In this document: one piece after another, positions 28,336-36,279 of the stretch
How positions within the stretch are numbered: position 1 is the stretch's first letter
Layout: each line of letters opens with the position of its first letter
DNA from: Halovulum marinum
GTDB lineage: Bacteria; Pseudomonadota; Alphaproteobacteria; Rhodobacterales; Rhodobacteraceae
Direction of reading: 5' to 3'
Assembly (NCBI RefSeq): GCF_009697225.1
Contig: NZ_WIND01000012.1
Span: forward strand, 1 to 64,000
DNA: 64,000 nucleotides
The notes under the pieces: generated by a model
Told to the model about the DNA's origin: nothing
Database searches by the model: none
What the model saw: only the letters and a program-made list of their open reading frames with translations
Made by a program: the position numbers and the translations under genes

Positions 28336-31300
28336 ATGGATGACGGGTTCCAAGCAGAACCAATGACCGCCCTGGATGTCGAACTCGCGCAGTCGATCTT
28401 TCCCATCGCACGGAGCGACAGACGAAAGCACAGCGATCTCTTTCGCAAATTCATCGCGGAGCATCGGCTGAAGGACGACAAGGTCTTCTACGACGCATTG
28501 CTGCAAATCATGGCCTCGGGCGATTACGCACCGCTGCGGTCATACGACAGTCGGATGACCCGATCGAAGCACCGGAGCAAGACTTTCGGTTTCCGGGCGC
28601 TGCGTTGGCTGCATAATCAATCGAATGGAGAACTGGTCATCGAGCGGATCCTCGATCTGCCGGAAGATCATTTCCCGTTCGGTACCGCGGAGCGCGAGGT
28701 GCATATGCTTTATCTCGGTCTCCTCGAGACAGAGACATCCGCGGAGTCCGCCTCGACTGCGGAGGAGGCTCCGGCAGACGCACCACCTGCGTGGACGGAG
28801 CTCGCTCACGAGCTGGCCGAGGGCGCGCAAAAGCTGGACCGGCCCGAGGTCGACGCCGCCGAGCGGCTGGTCGCGTTGGCCGAGGCGCTGGCAGAGGCCT
28901 GCCGCGCTGCCGCCGAGGCCGAGATGGTGCGGGAGAAGATCGCTGCGCGGGCTGCCAACCTGCGTGACCGCCTTGTCGCGCTCGGCCTGGATCTTTCCGA
29001 TGCCTGGCTGAAGGATCCCGATACCGAGCGCCTCGACAACATCGATGCGGCGCTTTCGGCACTGGAACGCGCCCGCCAGGCAGCATCGGCGGCAGAGGAT
29101 GTCTTTGCGGCGGCGGATCGCGAAGTTCGCGCGGCAGCGGAAGCGCAGGACTACATGCGTCTTCAGGACCTTTCGCCGCACGCAGCCGAGGCGAAGTGCC
29201 AGTTGCGGGCCGCTGGCGCCGCCGAGGACAAGGCGGTTTCGGCGCTGGCTGCACTTCTGCGCCAGGATGGGACCGACGGCGGCTCGGAAGACATCGGCAC
29301 AGAACCGACGCCGGCGACGATCGGCGCCGGCACGCAAGACGCGGGCATGGAAGCCGCAACCGGATCGGAGTCGGAAGTGGCGACGGCGGGATACGAACCG
29401 GATGTCCCAGTGCAGCAGGCGACCGATCCGGACGGTGATGAGGCTTCCGCTGACGGGTGCGAGCCGGAAATCAGGGAAGAGATGGCTTCGGAGCCCGAAG
29501 AAGACTCCCTACGGAACAGCATCGGAGACGGGCACGACGACCGGTCCGCGCCAGATCCGGCCATTTTCCGCGAAGCCGGTTCGGCACAAGATGTCTCGCC
29601 GAAGGCGACGCCTTTGTCCCCGGATGGTTCGCCAGACCCAGGGGACGCGGATCCGGAGGCGCTGCTCGCCCAGCACATCGCCGCGGGCGATATCGCCTTC
29701 GCCTGGCATCTGGCGCGACTGCGGCAGATGCCGGTGCCGGCACCGATCCTTCGGGCGCTGGCGATACTCTCCGCAGTGCAGCAGGCCGAGGACATGGCCG
29801 ATCCGAGACGCAGCAGCGCATTGGCCGAGCTGGCGGCCGCCCTGCAAGAGGCCGCCGACCCTGTTGCGGCGGCACGGCTCGCCATGGCTGCGTTGTTGCG
29901 CCCGGCGCTGTTCGATCCCGATCATGGGGCCCGCGGACTCCTCGGGAACCTCCTCGGGCAGGCGGGACTCGAGGCGCAGGCCCCGCTCATCGAGGCGCTC
30001 GGAAACCTCGGATATGACGTGCGGCTGTCGGCTGGCCTCCTGGCCGAGCTAGCGGGAGCCCGTCCGCCCTTTGCCGAACCGGCGATGCGAGAGCGGGTTG
30101 CCGGCTGGCTGGCCGAAGCCCGCCACCGAAAGACCGGGCATCAACCGACCTATGCAATCTTCCATCGCGAACTGCACTCAGAGGGCGAGATCGGCTGCGT
30201 CGTGGAAGCGGCTATCGCCGGATCGGCGAATGCGGAAGCACTTGCAAGCGAATTGATAAACCGTCTTTCGCACGATCGGGGCGCTCAGGAGGCCTTCGTT
30301 TCTCAAGCCGAACGCAGCAGCGGCCGGCCGCGGCGCGACCGGATCGAGGGGATGGCCCTCGATTGGTTCTGTCGCGGCATACAGGAGGCCTGCGACCAGC
30401 TCTCCGACTGGCTTGAGGCCAAGCGTCAGGACGCGCGACAAACGCAGGATCATAGCCGCGAGCCGTTGCTGCGCGAGCTTGGCCTCTTGCGCAAGGCGCT
30501 CGATGCCAGCGTCGGAGAACCGCCCCAAGGCGGCGGCCGGCTCGCTGAAGCCGCCTATCTCGCTTTGGCTGCAAAGCTCGATGACCTTCGCGCTCTTGTC
30601 GACGGCCGGGCCGAAGTTTCGGTGGCGCCGCGCTTGCGTGACCTGCTCGAGGCGCCTCTGCTGCGGCTTCCCGGCGGCTGCCAGGACTGGACGGAAGAGG
30701 GCGACCCCGCTTTCGACGTCGAACGCGCGGCACGCGACACCTCGCTTGCCGCCGCTCTTCTCCGGCCAGCGTGCATTGCGCGGGACGATGCCGCCGCTTT
30801 CGACGCGCGGATCTCGGAGCGGGCAACCCTCGCCGCGCACAGCCTGCTGGAACGCCAGAAGCGAAGTGGAAGTGATGCGGGACAGCGGGTCGCCCGTGAG
30901 CAGCAGCTAGGTGAAGCGATCGACGCTGCCCGCCAGCAGGCGCGCGAGCGTGTGGCGCGTCTCCGCCAGTCGTTGACGACGATCGGGTATCTGGACCTCG
31001 ACGCCGCGACCGCGCTGCCCGCCGATCTGTCGCGGCTCGCCATCATCGAGACCGCTCTCGTCGCACCGGTGGGCGGCGACGCGCCGGCCTTGCCGGCGAT
31101 GAACAGCTTCCGGCTGCCGGACCTGCCGCCCGATTTTCCCGAACTCGATGCCGTTCTTGCCGAGATGGAAGATCGGCGAGACCAGCTGCAGGCGCAAATA
31201 TCCAGGCGTCAACAGCTTGAGCTGGAACGGTTGACAGCCTCTCCCCACGGCCAGTCGGCGCGCGCGCTTCTCGCGGCGTTCGACCGGCTCGATCCTGTGA

Positions 31301-33561
31301 CCGCCGACGACGCGATCGCCGAGATCAAGGCAGGTCGGGAAGTTCCGATGCCGGAGGCCCAGGCTCCGGACGTATTCTCCCGCTTCTTCCCGGATTTCGT
31401 CGCGAAGATCGCCGCTTCTCCCGAGGAGACGAAGCGCGGGCGGATCCTGACGGCCCTGGAAACGCGCGGCGCGGCCGGGCCGCTCGACCTGGAATGCATT
31501 GACGAGCGGCGCGCCCGCAGGCTGAAGCAGCTTCTGGAAGCATGGGCCCAGGGCGAGAACAGCCTGCGCCAGAGCCAGCCTCCGCGGCTGCGCGAGACCC
31601 TGGCCAAGGTTTTCGAACTGATCGGGTTCAGCGGCATTCGCATCGCTGAAGGTCGCGAAGCACTGCCCGCTCGGCTGCGGCTGTTGACGATGCAATGCGA
31701 TGTGCCGCGCCGGGCGGACGGCTTTCTTCCTTCCACCTTCGGAAGTGCCCCGCGCGGACGTTACCACCTGCTTGCGGCGCGGGCGGATGTTTCGACCGAC
31801 CAACTGTTGCGCCAGATCGGCAGCGAGGCCCCCGACGCCCCGTGGATCGTCGTGCTGTTCGGCCGGCTCGACGTCAAGGAGCGCTATCGCCTGGCGCGGC
31901 AGATGAGAGCCGAGGCGCGAACGGCTGTGGTTCTCGAAGAAACGCTTCTGCTCTTCGCCGGCCTCGAGAGCGACGATCCGTTCGCGACGTTCTTCGATTG
32001 CGCAATGCCATTTGCATGGCAGCAACCGTACACGATCAGTCCGGGTCAGATTCCGCCCGAGATATTTTTCGGCCGCGAGGCCGAGATCGACAAGATCGTT
32101 TCCCGTAATGCCGAGGGCTGCCTGATCTACGGCGGCCGGCAATTGGGCAAGTCCGTTCTTCTCAACCATGTCCGCGGTGAACGGAACCGCCCGGAGCGCG
32201 GCGAGCTGGCGCTCTATCTCGACATCAGGTCAGTCGGTGGACCCGGTGTACCGCCCGAAGGGGTCTGGCAATCGCTTGCGCATGAACTGCGCGCGACCGG
32301 GGCTTTCCATCAGTTGGAGCCTGAGGCCCGGAAACTGCTCGCAACGATCGAGGCCTGGCTTGACAGCGACCCGGCACGACGGCTTCTCGTGATGTTCGAC
32401 GAGGCTGACAACTTCCTGCGTGCGGAGCATGCCGCCGGCTATCCCCACCTCCTGCCGCTCAAGGGGCTCATGGAGCGGACCGAACGGCGCTTCAAGGTTG
32501 TTTTCGCAGGCCTGCACAACGTGCGCCGGATGGCGCACGCGCCAAACTCGCCGCTGCCGCATCTCGGCGAGCCGATCTGCATCGGGCCCATGAACCAGAG
32601 CCCTGCGAACCGCGCCGCACTTCGGCGGCTTGCAGTAGAGCCGATGCGGTCTGCCGGCCTCGACTATTCGGATCCCGGCCTGGCGTCGGACATGCTGGCA
32701 AGGATGAACTACTATCCGTCCCTGGTGCAGGTCTTTGGTAGGCAGATCGTGGAAAGCTTCGGCCGGCGTCCGCGCGCGGGCGATGACGGGCCGCGCTGGA
32801 AACTGGACCGGGAAAGCCTTTTCGAAGGTGCCGCGGCGGAACGCATCGCCGACCAGATCCGCGACCGCTTTCAGCTGACCCTGAACCTCGATGTCCGTTA
32901 CGACTGCATCGCCCGCTCGATCGCGTTGCATCCCGCATTGCTCGTCACCGATCTACCACCGGAACTGGCAATCCAAGTGGACCCGTTGTCCCTGAGTTGG
33001 CGGACCGGCTTGCGCCGGGGCGATCGGGTGATCTGGGCGGAAGAGCATCTTCCGGCAACGCGCGAAGGTTTGGCCGCCGACCTAGCTGTGGCGATCGCCG
33101 TCGAACTGTGCGGCTGGCGACTCGACCTTGCGGCGGCATTGGTCCAAGCAGGCCTCGAAGATCTTGCGGCGCCGGTCGCATGGCTATCGCGGCGGGCCGA
33201 GGCCCCGATCGCCGGGCTGGAGCCTCCATGCCCATTGGCCGTTCTCGCCGACAATGGATGCAACGACCTCCACCAGCGTTTGTGGAAAGCGCAGCTGGCG
33301 GCACTTTTTCCCGAGATCGAGAACCGGCGCCTTGGGATCGTATCGACCCACCGAAGCCGACTGCGGCTTGACGATCACCTGCGCTGCCTGGGTGTCGCCT
33401 CGATCGAAGAGATCGAACTGGGCGCGCTCCGCTACCAGTTGCGTCGCTATCTGAACAGGACGGAGTCGGAGCGCCTGGATGCGCTTGCCCGCGCGCGAAA
33501 TGCACTGGCGCATCGCCAGCCGCTGAACCGAGAAGATATTCTGCTACTGCTGCGCAATTGA
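28336..33561 (+). CDS. Giant unrecognised P-loop NTPase (1741 aa), defence-like
   Basis: I do not recognise this family. Seen: an N-terminal 130-residue basic/helical region; helical, Ala/Glu-rich segments (about 150-310 and 700-1090, coiled-coil-prone) split by an acidic low-complexity linker (about 310-440); a segment at 1140-1235; then a P-loop NTPase with FFGREAEIDKI (1244-1254), Walker A YGGRQLGKS (1265-1273) and Walker B LVMFDEAD (Asp1355, Glu1356). The last 20 residues contain RNALAH (Arg1721, His1726), which fits the Rx4H motif of HEPN ribonucleases. Size, STAND-like layout, lower GC than neighbours and position between an IS and a tRNA with an integrase remnant suggest an acquired anti-phage protein, but this is inference. 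Start uncertain: no clear ribosome site at 28336; ATG 28363 is an alternative. Confidence 0.7.
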   Translation: MDDGFQAEPMTALDVELAQSIFPIARSDRRKHSDLFRKFIAEHRLKDDKVFYDALLQIMASGDYAPLRSYDSRMTRSKHRSKTFGFRALRWLHNQSNGELVIERILDLPEDHFPFGTAEREVHMLYLGLLETETSAESASTAEEAPADAPPAWTELAHELAEGAQKLDRPEVDAAERLVALAEALAEACRAAAEAEMVREKIAARAANLRDRLVALGLDLSDAWLKDPDTERLDNIDAALSALERARQAASAAEDVFAAADREVRAAAEAQDYMRLQDLSPHAAEAKCQLRAAGAAEDKAVSALAALLRQDGTDGGSEDIGTEPTPATIGAGTQDAGMEAATGSESEVATAGYEPDVPVQQATDPDGDEASADGCEPEIREEMASEPEEDSLRNSIGDGHDDRSAPDPAIFREAGSAQDVSPKATPLSPDGSPDPGDADPEALLAQHIAAGDIAFAWHLARLRQMPVPAPILRALAILSAVQQAEDMADPRRSSALAELAAALQEAADPVAAARLAMAALLRPALFDPDHGARGLLGNLLGQAGLEAQAPLIEALGNLGYDVRLSAGLLAELAGARPPFAEPAMRERVAGWLAEARHRKTGHQPTYAIFHRELHSEGEIGCVVEAAIAGSANAEALASELINRLSHDRGAQEAFVSQAERSSGRPRRDRIEGMALDWFCRGIQEACDQLSDWLEAKRQDARQTQDHSREPLLRELGLLRKALDASVGEPPQGGGRLAEAAYLALAAKLDDLRALVDGRAEVSVAPRLRDLLEAPLLRLPGGCQDWTEEGDPAFDVERAARDTSLAAALLRPACIARDDAAAFDARISERATLAAHSLLERQKRSGSDAGQRVAREQQLGEAIDAARQQARERVARLRQSLTTIGYLDLDAATALPADLSRLAIIETALVAPVGGDAPALPAMNSFRLPDLPPDFPELDAVLAEMEDRRDQLQAQISRRQQLELERLTASPHGQSARALLAAFDRLDPVTADDAIAEIKAGREVPMPEAQAPDVFSRFFPDFVAKIAASPEETKRGRILTALETRGAAGPLDLECIDERRARRLKQLLEAWAQGENSLRQSQPPRLRETLAKVFELIGFSGIRIAEGREALPARLRLLTMQCDVPRRADGFLPSTFGSAPRGRYHLLAARADVSTDQLLRQIGSEAPDAPWIVVLFGRLDVKERYRLARQMRAEARTAVVLEETLLLFAGLESDDPFATFFDCAMPFAWQQPYTISPGQIPPEIFFGREAEIDKIVSRNAEGCLIYGGRQLGKSVLLNHVRGERNRPERGELALYLDIRSVGGPGVPPEGVWQSLAHELRATGAFHQLEPEARKLLATIEAWLDSDPARRLLVMFDEADNFLRAEHAAGYPHLLPLKGLMERTERRFKVVFAGLHNVRRMAHAPNSPLPHLGEPICIGPMNQSPANRAALRRLAVEPMRSAGLDYSDPGLASDMLARMNYYPSLVQVFGRQIVESFGRRPRAGDDGPRWKLDRESLFEGAAAERIADQIRDRFQLTLNLDVRYDCIARSIALHPALLVTDLPPELAIQVDPLSLSWRTGLRRGDRVIWAEEHLPATREGLAADLAVAIAVELCGWRLDLAAALVQAGLEDLAAPVAWLSRRAEAPIAGLEPPCPLAVLADNGCNDLHQRLWKAQLAALFPEIENRRLGIVSTHRSRLRLDDHLRCLGVASIEEIELGALRYQLRRYLNRTESERLDALARARNALAHRQPLNREDILLLLRN

Positions 33562-33801
33562 GATTGGCTGTTTCCTGCCAGTCACGAGTTTCTTCGCCGC
33601 TTCGCTGCTTCCTGTCCGCCGGTCGACAAGATCGGTCCCACCGCATTCGAGCGGCGATATTCTCTCGCCGATGATCCACGCGAGTTAGCCCGGAACCCGG
33701 CATGGGGCGGCGGAAGCCCGTGGAACCTTCGCAACCGAGCGACAGTGGCGGATGGGCTGGTGATGGCGTGCAAGCATCTGGAAGAACACGGCTTCACCTG
33801 A
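33562..33801 (+). pseudogene. Open in-frame segment directly after the giant NTPase stop
   Basis: After the TGA at 33559-33561 the same frame stays open for 79 codons to a second TGA at 33799-33801. The peptide (for example AFERRYSLADDPREL and NPWGGGSPWNLRNR-like AWGGGSPWNLRNR, then ADGLVMACKHLEEHGF) looks like real coding sequence rather than random frame. It has no start codon with a ribosome site. It could be the tail of the NTPase cut by a nonsense change, the C-terminal scrap of another gene, or chance. Confidence 0.3.
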
Positions 33802-34144
33802 CCCGCAATCCGGGACGGCCGGATGACGCCGAGTCGCGCACAATTCGAGGCGTTGTCCTGGCGCCGGGGGCCGACCCGGAATCCTCCGACGCTTTTCCGG
33901 AAGCCTTCGAGGCCAAGGGCTTCACCCTCCGGACTGGTCTGCAGGATGACAGCGTAACCTCGCGCGCCGGCATCTATGCGTAAGGCTCCGGCGGCGGCCG
34001 GAAGTTGAGCAGATATTGCCCCTGATCAGAGCCGCTCTGTGCCTTCCGATGCCATTTGAGCCGGTTTTTACGAAAAGGAGCTTTTTTCGGGAACGGCCAG
34101 TTTAGCCTTGTAATCCCTATGTTTGCTTGGCTATACGCGTCGGC
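33802..34144. other. Non-coding stretch between the NTPase region and tRNA-Ser
   Basis: No gene that I can support. GC falls towards the right (AT-rich patch near 34060-34130), as expected for the tRNA promoter region. Short frames here show no recognisable motif or ribosome site. Confidence 0.5.
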
Positions 34145-34236
34145 GGAGACGTGGCCGAGTGGTCGAAGGCGCTCCCCTGCTAAGGGAGTAGACGGCTTAA
34201 ACCGTCTCGAGGGTTCGAATCCCTTCGTCTCCGCCA
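34145..34236 (+). tRNA. tRNA-Ser (GCT)
   Basis: 92 nt including encoded CCA. Acceptor arms GGAGACG (34145-34151) and CGTCTCC (34226-34232), discriminator G, then CCA. Anticodon stem CTCCC/GGGAG encloses CTGCTAA, giving anticodon GCT for AGC/AGT codons. A long variable arm (GACGG...CCGTC) and T-arm GAGGGTTCGAATCCCTT confirm a class II serine tRNA. An integrase remnant begins 40 bases downstream, so this gene was probably an island attachment site. Confidence 0.97.
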
Positions 34237-34275
34237 CTTTCCATAAACCATTGTTATTGCGAGGTTTTTAGAGCG

Positions 34276-34898
34276 ATGTCCGGCGGCTTGTTGTCCAAAT
34301 TGGACCACAGAAAGGCCGAGAAAGACGACATGCGCTACCTCGTTCAGCCTCGCGGTCCCGGCAAGAGCTGGGTTTTCCGCATGGTGACGCCTCTCGCTCT
34401 CGTGGGCGCTCCGAATCCTTGGGACGGGAAACCTCTCGGGAAGGAGATCAAGAAGGGCCTTGGGACACGACACCTCCCGGAAGCCCGCAAGCGCCGCGAC
34501 ATCGCACTGGGCGACATCCGCAAGCTGCAAGATGGCTTAGGTGACGGCGAGGCCTTCCCGCTAGCCTCCGCCGTGTAGTGGCGTGAGACGATCTTGGCTG
34601 AGCAGGCAGAGGTGGAGGCACATGGCGATGGCTTCAACGTCGCGTCTGAGTTCGTCCTTTCCGACAAGCTAGAGCAAGCCGAAACGCGTGGTGTCCCTCA
34701 AGATCAGCTCAAACGGTTCGCTCGTGTCGCCACCGGTAGAGGCTTCCCTCTTGACCTCGCCCACGCCCAATACGTCGATGCCCGACGCGCCGGCAATCCG
34801 TACGGCTTCAACCCGCTGAAGCGAGCGACGGTTGCCAACCTCGACACGGCGATGAAGCACCTTCGCGCCTTCCTCAATGATGAGCTACTCCCCATTCG
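34276..34898 (+). pseudogene. Tyrosine-recombinase/integrase remnant (in-frame stop, 3' truncated)
   Basis: The first 100 codons (MRYLVQPRGPGKSWVFRMVTP, KPLGKEIKKGLGTRHLPEARKRR in pieces) match the DUF6538-type N-terminus of phage/island integrases. A TAG at 34576-34578 interrupts it, and the same frame continues through WRETILAEQAEVEAHG... to NLDTAMKHLRAFLNDE before an IS3 end at about 34899. The catalytic Arg-His-Arg-Tyr domain is missing, so it cannot be active. Its place just 3' of tRNA-Ser is the normal position for such an integrase. Confidence 0.75.
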
Positions 34899-35182
34899 TT
34901 GGACAGTTTCCTACGCGATTTAAGCTACTCTCTGCCCCTGCTGGTCGGTTTCGATCTGGTTGAAGTAGACCACGGCGGGCGGCCGTCCGCCATGGGCGGC
35001 GTGGGGCCGCTGGTGATTGTAGAAGGTGATCCACCTGCCAACGCCGGCCTTCGCCTGTGAGCCGGTCTCCCAGGCGTGCAGATAGACGCACTCGTATTTT
35101 AGGGACCGCCAGAGGCGTTCGATGAAGATGTTGTCGAGACAGCGGCCTTTGCCGTCCATCGAGATCCGGGTGCCGATCCGCT
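34899..35182 (-). pseudogene. IS3-family transposase OrfB, C-terminal fragment
   Basis: Reading leftward, the last 85 or so codons of an IS3-type integrase are intact: RISMDGKGRCLDNIFIERLWRSLK, then WITFYNHQRPHAAHGGRPP and the stop at 34920-34922. This holds the final Glu-containing part of the DDE core (IFIERLWRSLKYE). The N-terminal portion and orfA are gone; the frame runs into unrelated DNA near 35182. TTGGACAGTTTCC at about 34899-34911 may be the element's terminal repeat. It truncates the integrase remnant on the left. Confidence 0.8.
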
Positions 35183-35346
35183 TCAGCCGGTCGGTCCGGC
35201 GAGCGGCACCACCCGGGCGATGTAGCGATCGGAGAATCCTTCGGTTCCGGCGATCTCGCGCAGCGAGCGCCCGACCCTCAGGGCCTGCGCCCAGCGATGC
35301 GCGTTGCGAAGCCCGCGCAGGAGCACCGCATCGGGCACTGTCAGAG
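35183..35346 (-). pseudogene. Recombinase-family C-terminal fragment
   Basis: A frame ending at the TGA (complement of 35183-35185) reads LRGLRNAHRWAQALRVGRSLREIAGTEGFSDRYIARVVPL (shown partly: RNAHRWAQAL, REIAGTEGFSDRYIARV). This helix-turn-helix-like unit is typical of the C-terminal part of large serine recombinases in alphaproteobacteria. Only about 50 codons survive between the IS3 and IS6 remnants. Confidence 0.5.
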
Positions 35347-35390
35347 CAACTCGGCTTGATGCGGGGCGGGGGGCTCGCCAGCGTCCGCAG

Positions 35391-36096
35391 ATGACGAAAA
35401 CGTAGCCCCTTCAGATACTTCAGGACCAGCCCCGAGATCATCCGCCTGGCGGTCCTGCTCTACGTCCGGTTCCCGCTCTCGCGCTGGAATATCTAGAACC
35501 TGCTGCACGAGCGCGGGATCGACGTGAGCCACGCGGCGGTCCGGTACTGGTGGCACCGCTTCGGTCCCGTGTTCGCGGCCGAGATCCGGAAGCGGCGCAC
35601 CGAGGGCATGCGCTCAAGTCGCTGGCGGTGGCACCTCGACGAGATGTTCGTGAAGATCAACGGCGAGACGCATTGCCTGTGGCGCGCGGTGGACCACGAG
35701 GGCGAGGTGCTGGAAAGCTTTGTCACCAGGACACGCGACAGGAAAGCGGCGCGGAAATTCCTCAGGAAAGCGCTGCGCCGGCACGGCGGGTCGGAGGCCA
35801 TGGTTGCCGACAAGCTCCGATCCTGCGGAGGTGCACTGAGGGAGATCGGTGCCGCCTGCCGGCAGGAGACCGGCCGCTGGGCCAACAATCGGGCGGAGAA
35901 TTCCCACCTGCCATTCCGACGACGGGAGAGGGCCATGCTGCGGTTCCGGCGCATGCGAAGTCCGCAGAAATTCGTTGCCGTCCACGCCGCCGTCTCCAAC
36001 CGCTTCAACCGGGAACGCAGCCTCTGCACCCGCGCAAGCTTCAAGCAGAACCGAACCGCCGCTCTCGCTGAGTGGCGCCAGCTCTGCACGGCCTGA
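35391..36096 (+). pseudogene. IS6-family transposase, disrupted
   Basis: A near-complete IS6-type DDE transposase. After MTKT (ATG 35391) the frame must shift to continue as SPFRYFRTSPEIIRLAVLLYVRF; a TAG at 35494-35496 then interrupts it (SRWNI*NLLHERG); from there it runs intact through VSHAAVRYWWHRFGP, WHLDEMFVKING, VADKLRS and NNRAENSHLPFRRRE to the stop. The DDE residues survive in HLDE, ADK and RAENS. With a frameshift plus an in-frame stop it cannot make an active protein. Clear terminal repeats were not found. Confidence 0.85.
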
Positions 36097-36279
36097 TTGT
36101 CAGCGTACTGCGGTCAGCTGAGACTGGTTCGCATTCGTCTGGCAGCACCCGCATGAGGCCAGATATCATCCGACGGATTCTCCCGAAGGCCGGAGGGAAG
36201 TCGGGTCTCAGGTCAGCGCGGGCCGCAGATTTTCAGCGACTTGCCCAGAGTATGTGTGACCTTGGCCGAGGGTCCGGGA

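Noticed and set aside
33702-33983. 93-codon rightward frame after the NTPase
   Set aside because: No ribosome site or known motif; the overlapping frame continuing from the NTPase looks more protein-like.
33974-34237. Leftward frame reading KGFEPSRRFKPSTPLAGERLRPLGHVS
   Set aside because: This is the well-known false translation of the tRNA-Ser gene on the opposite strand.
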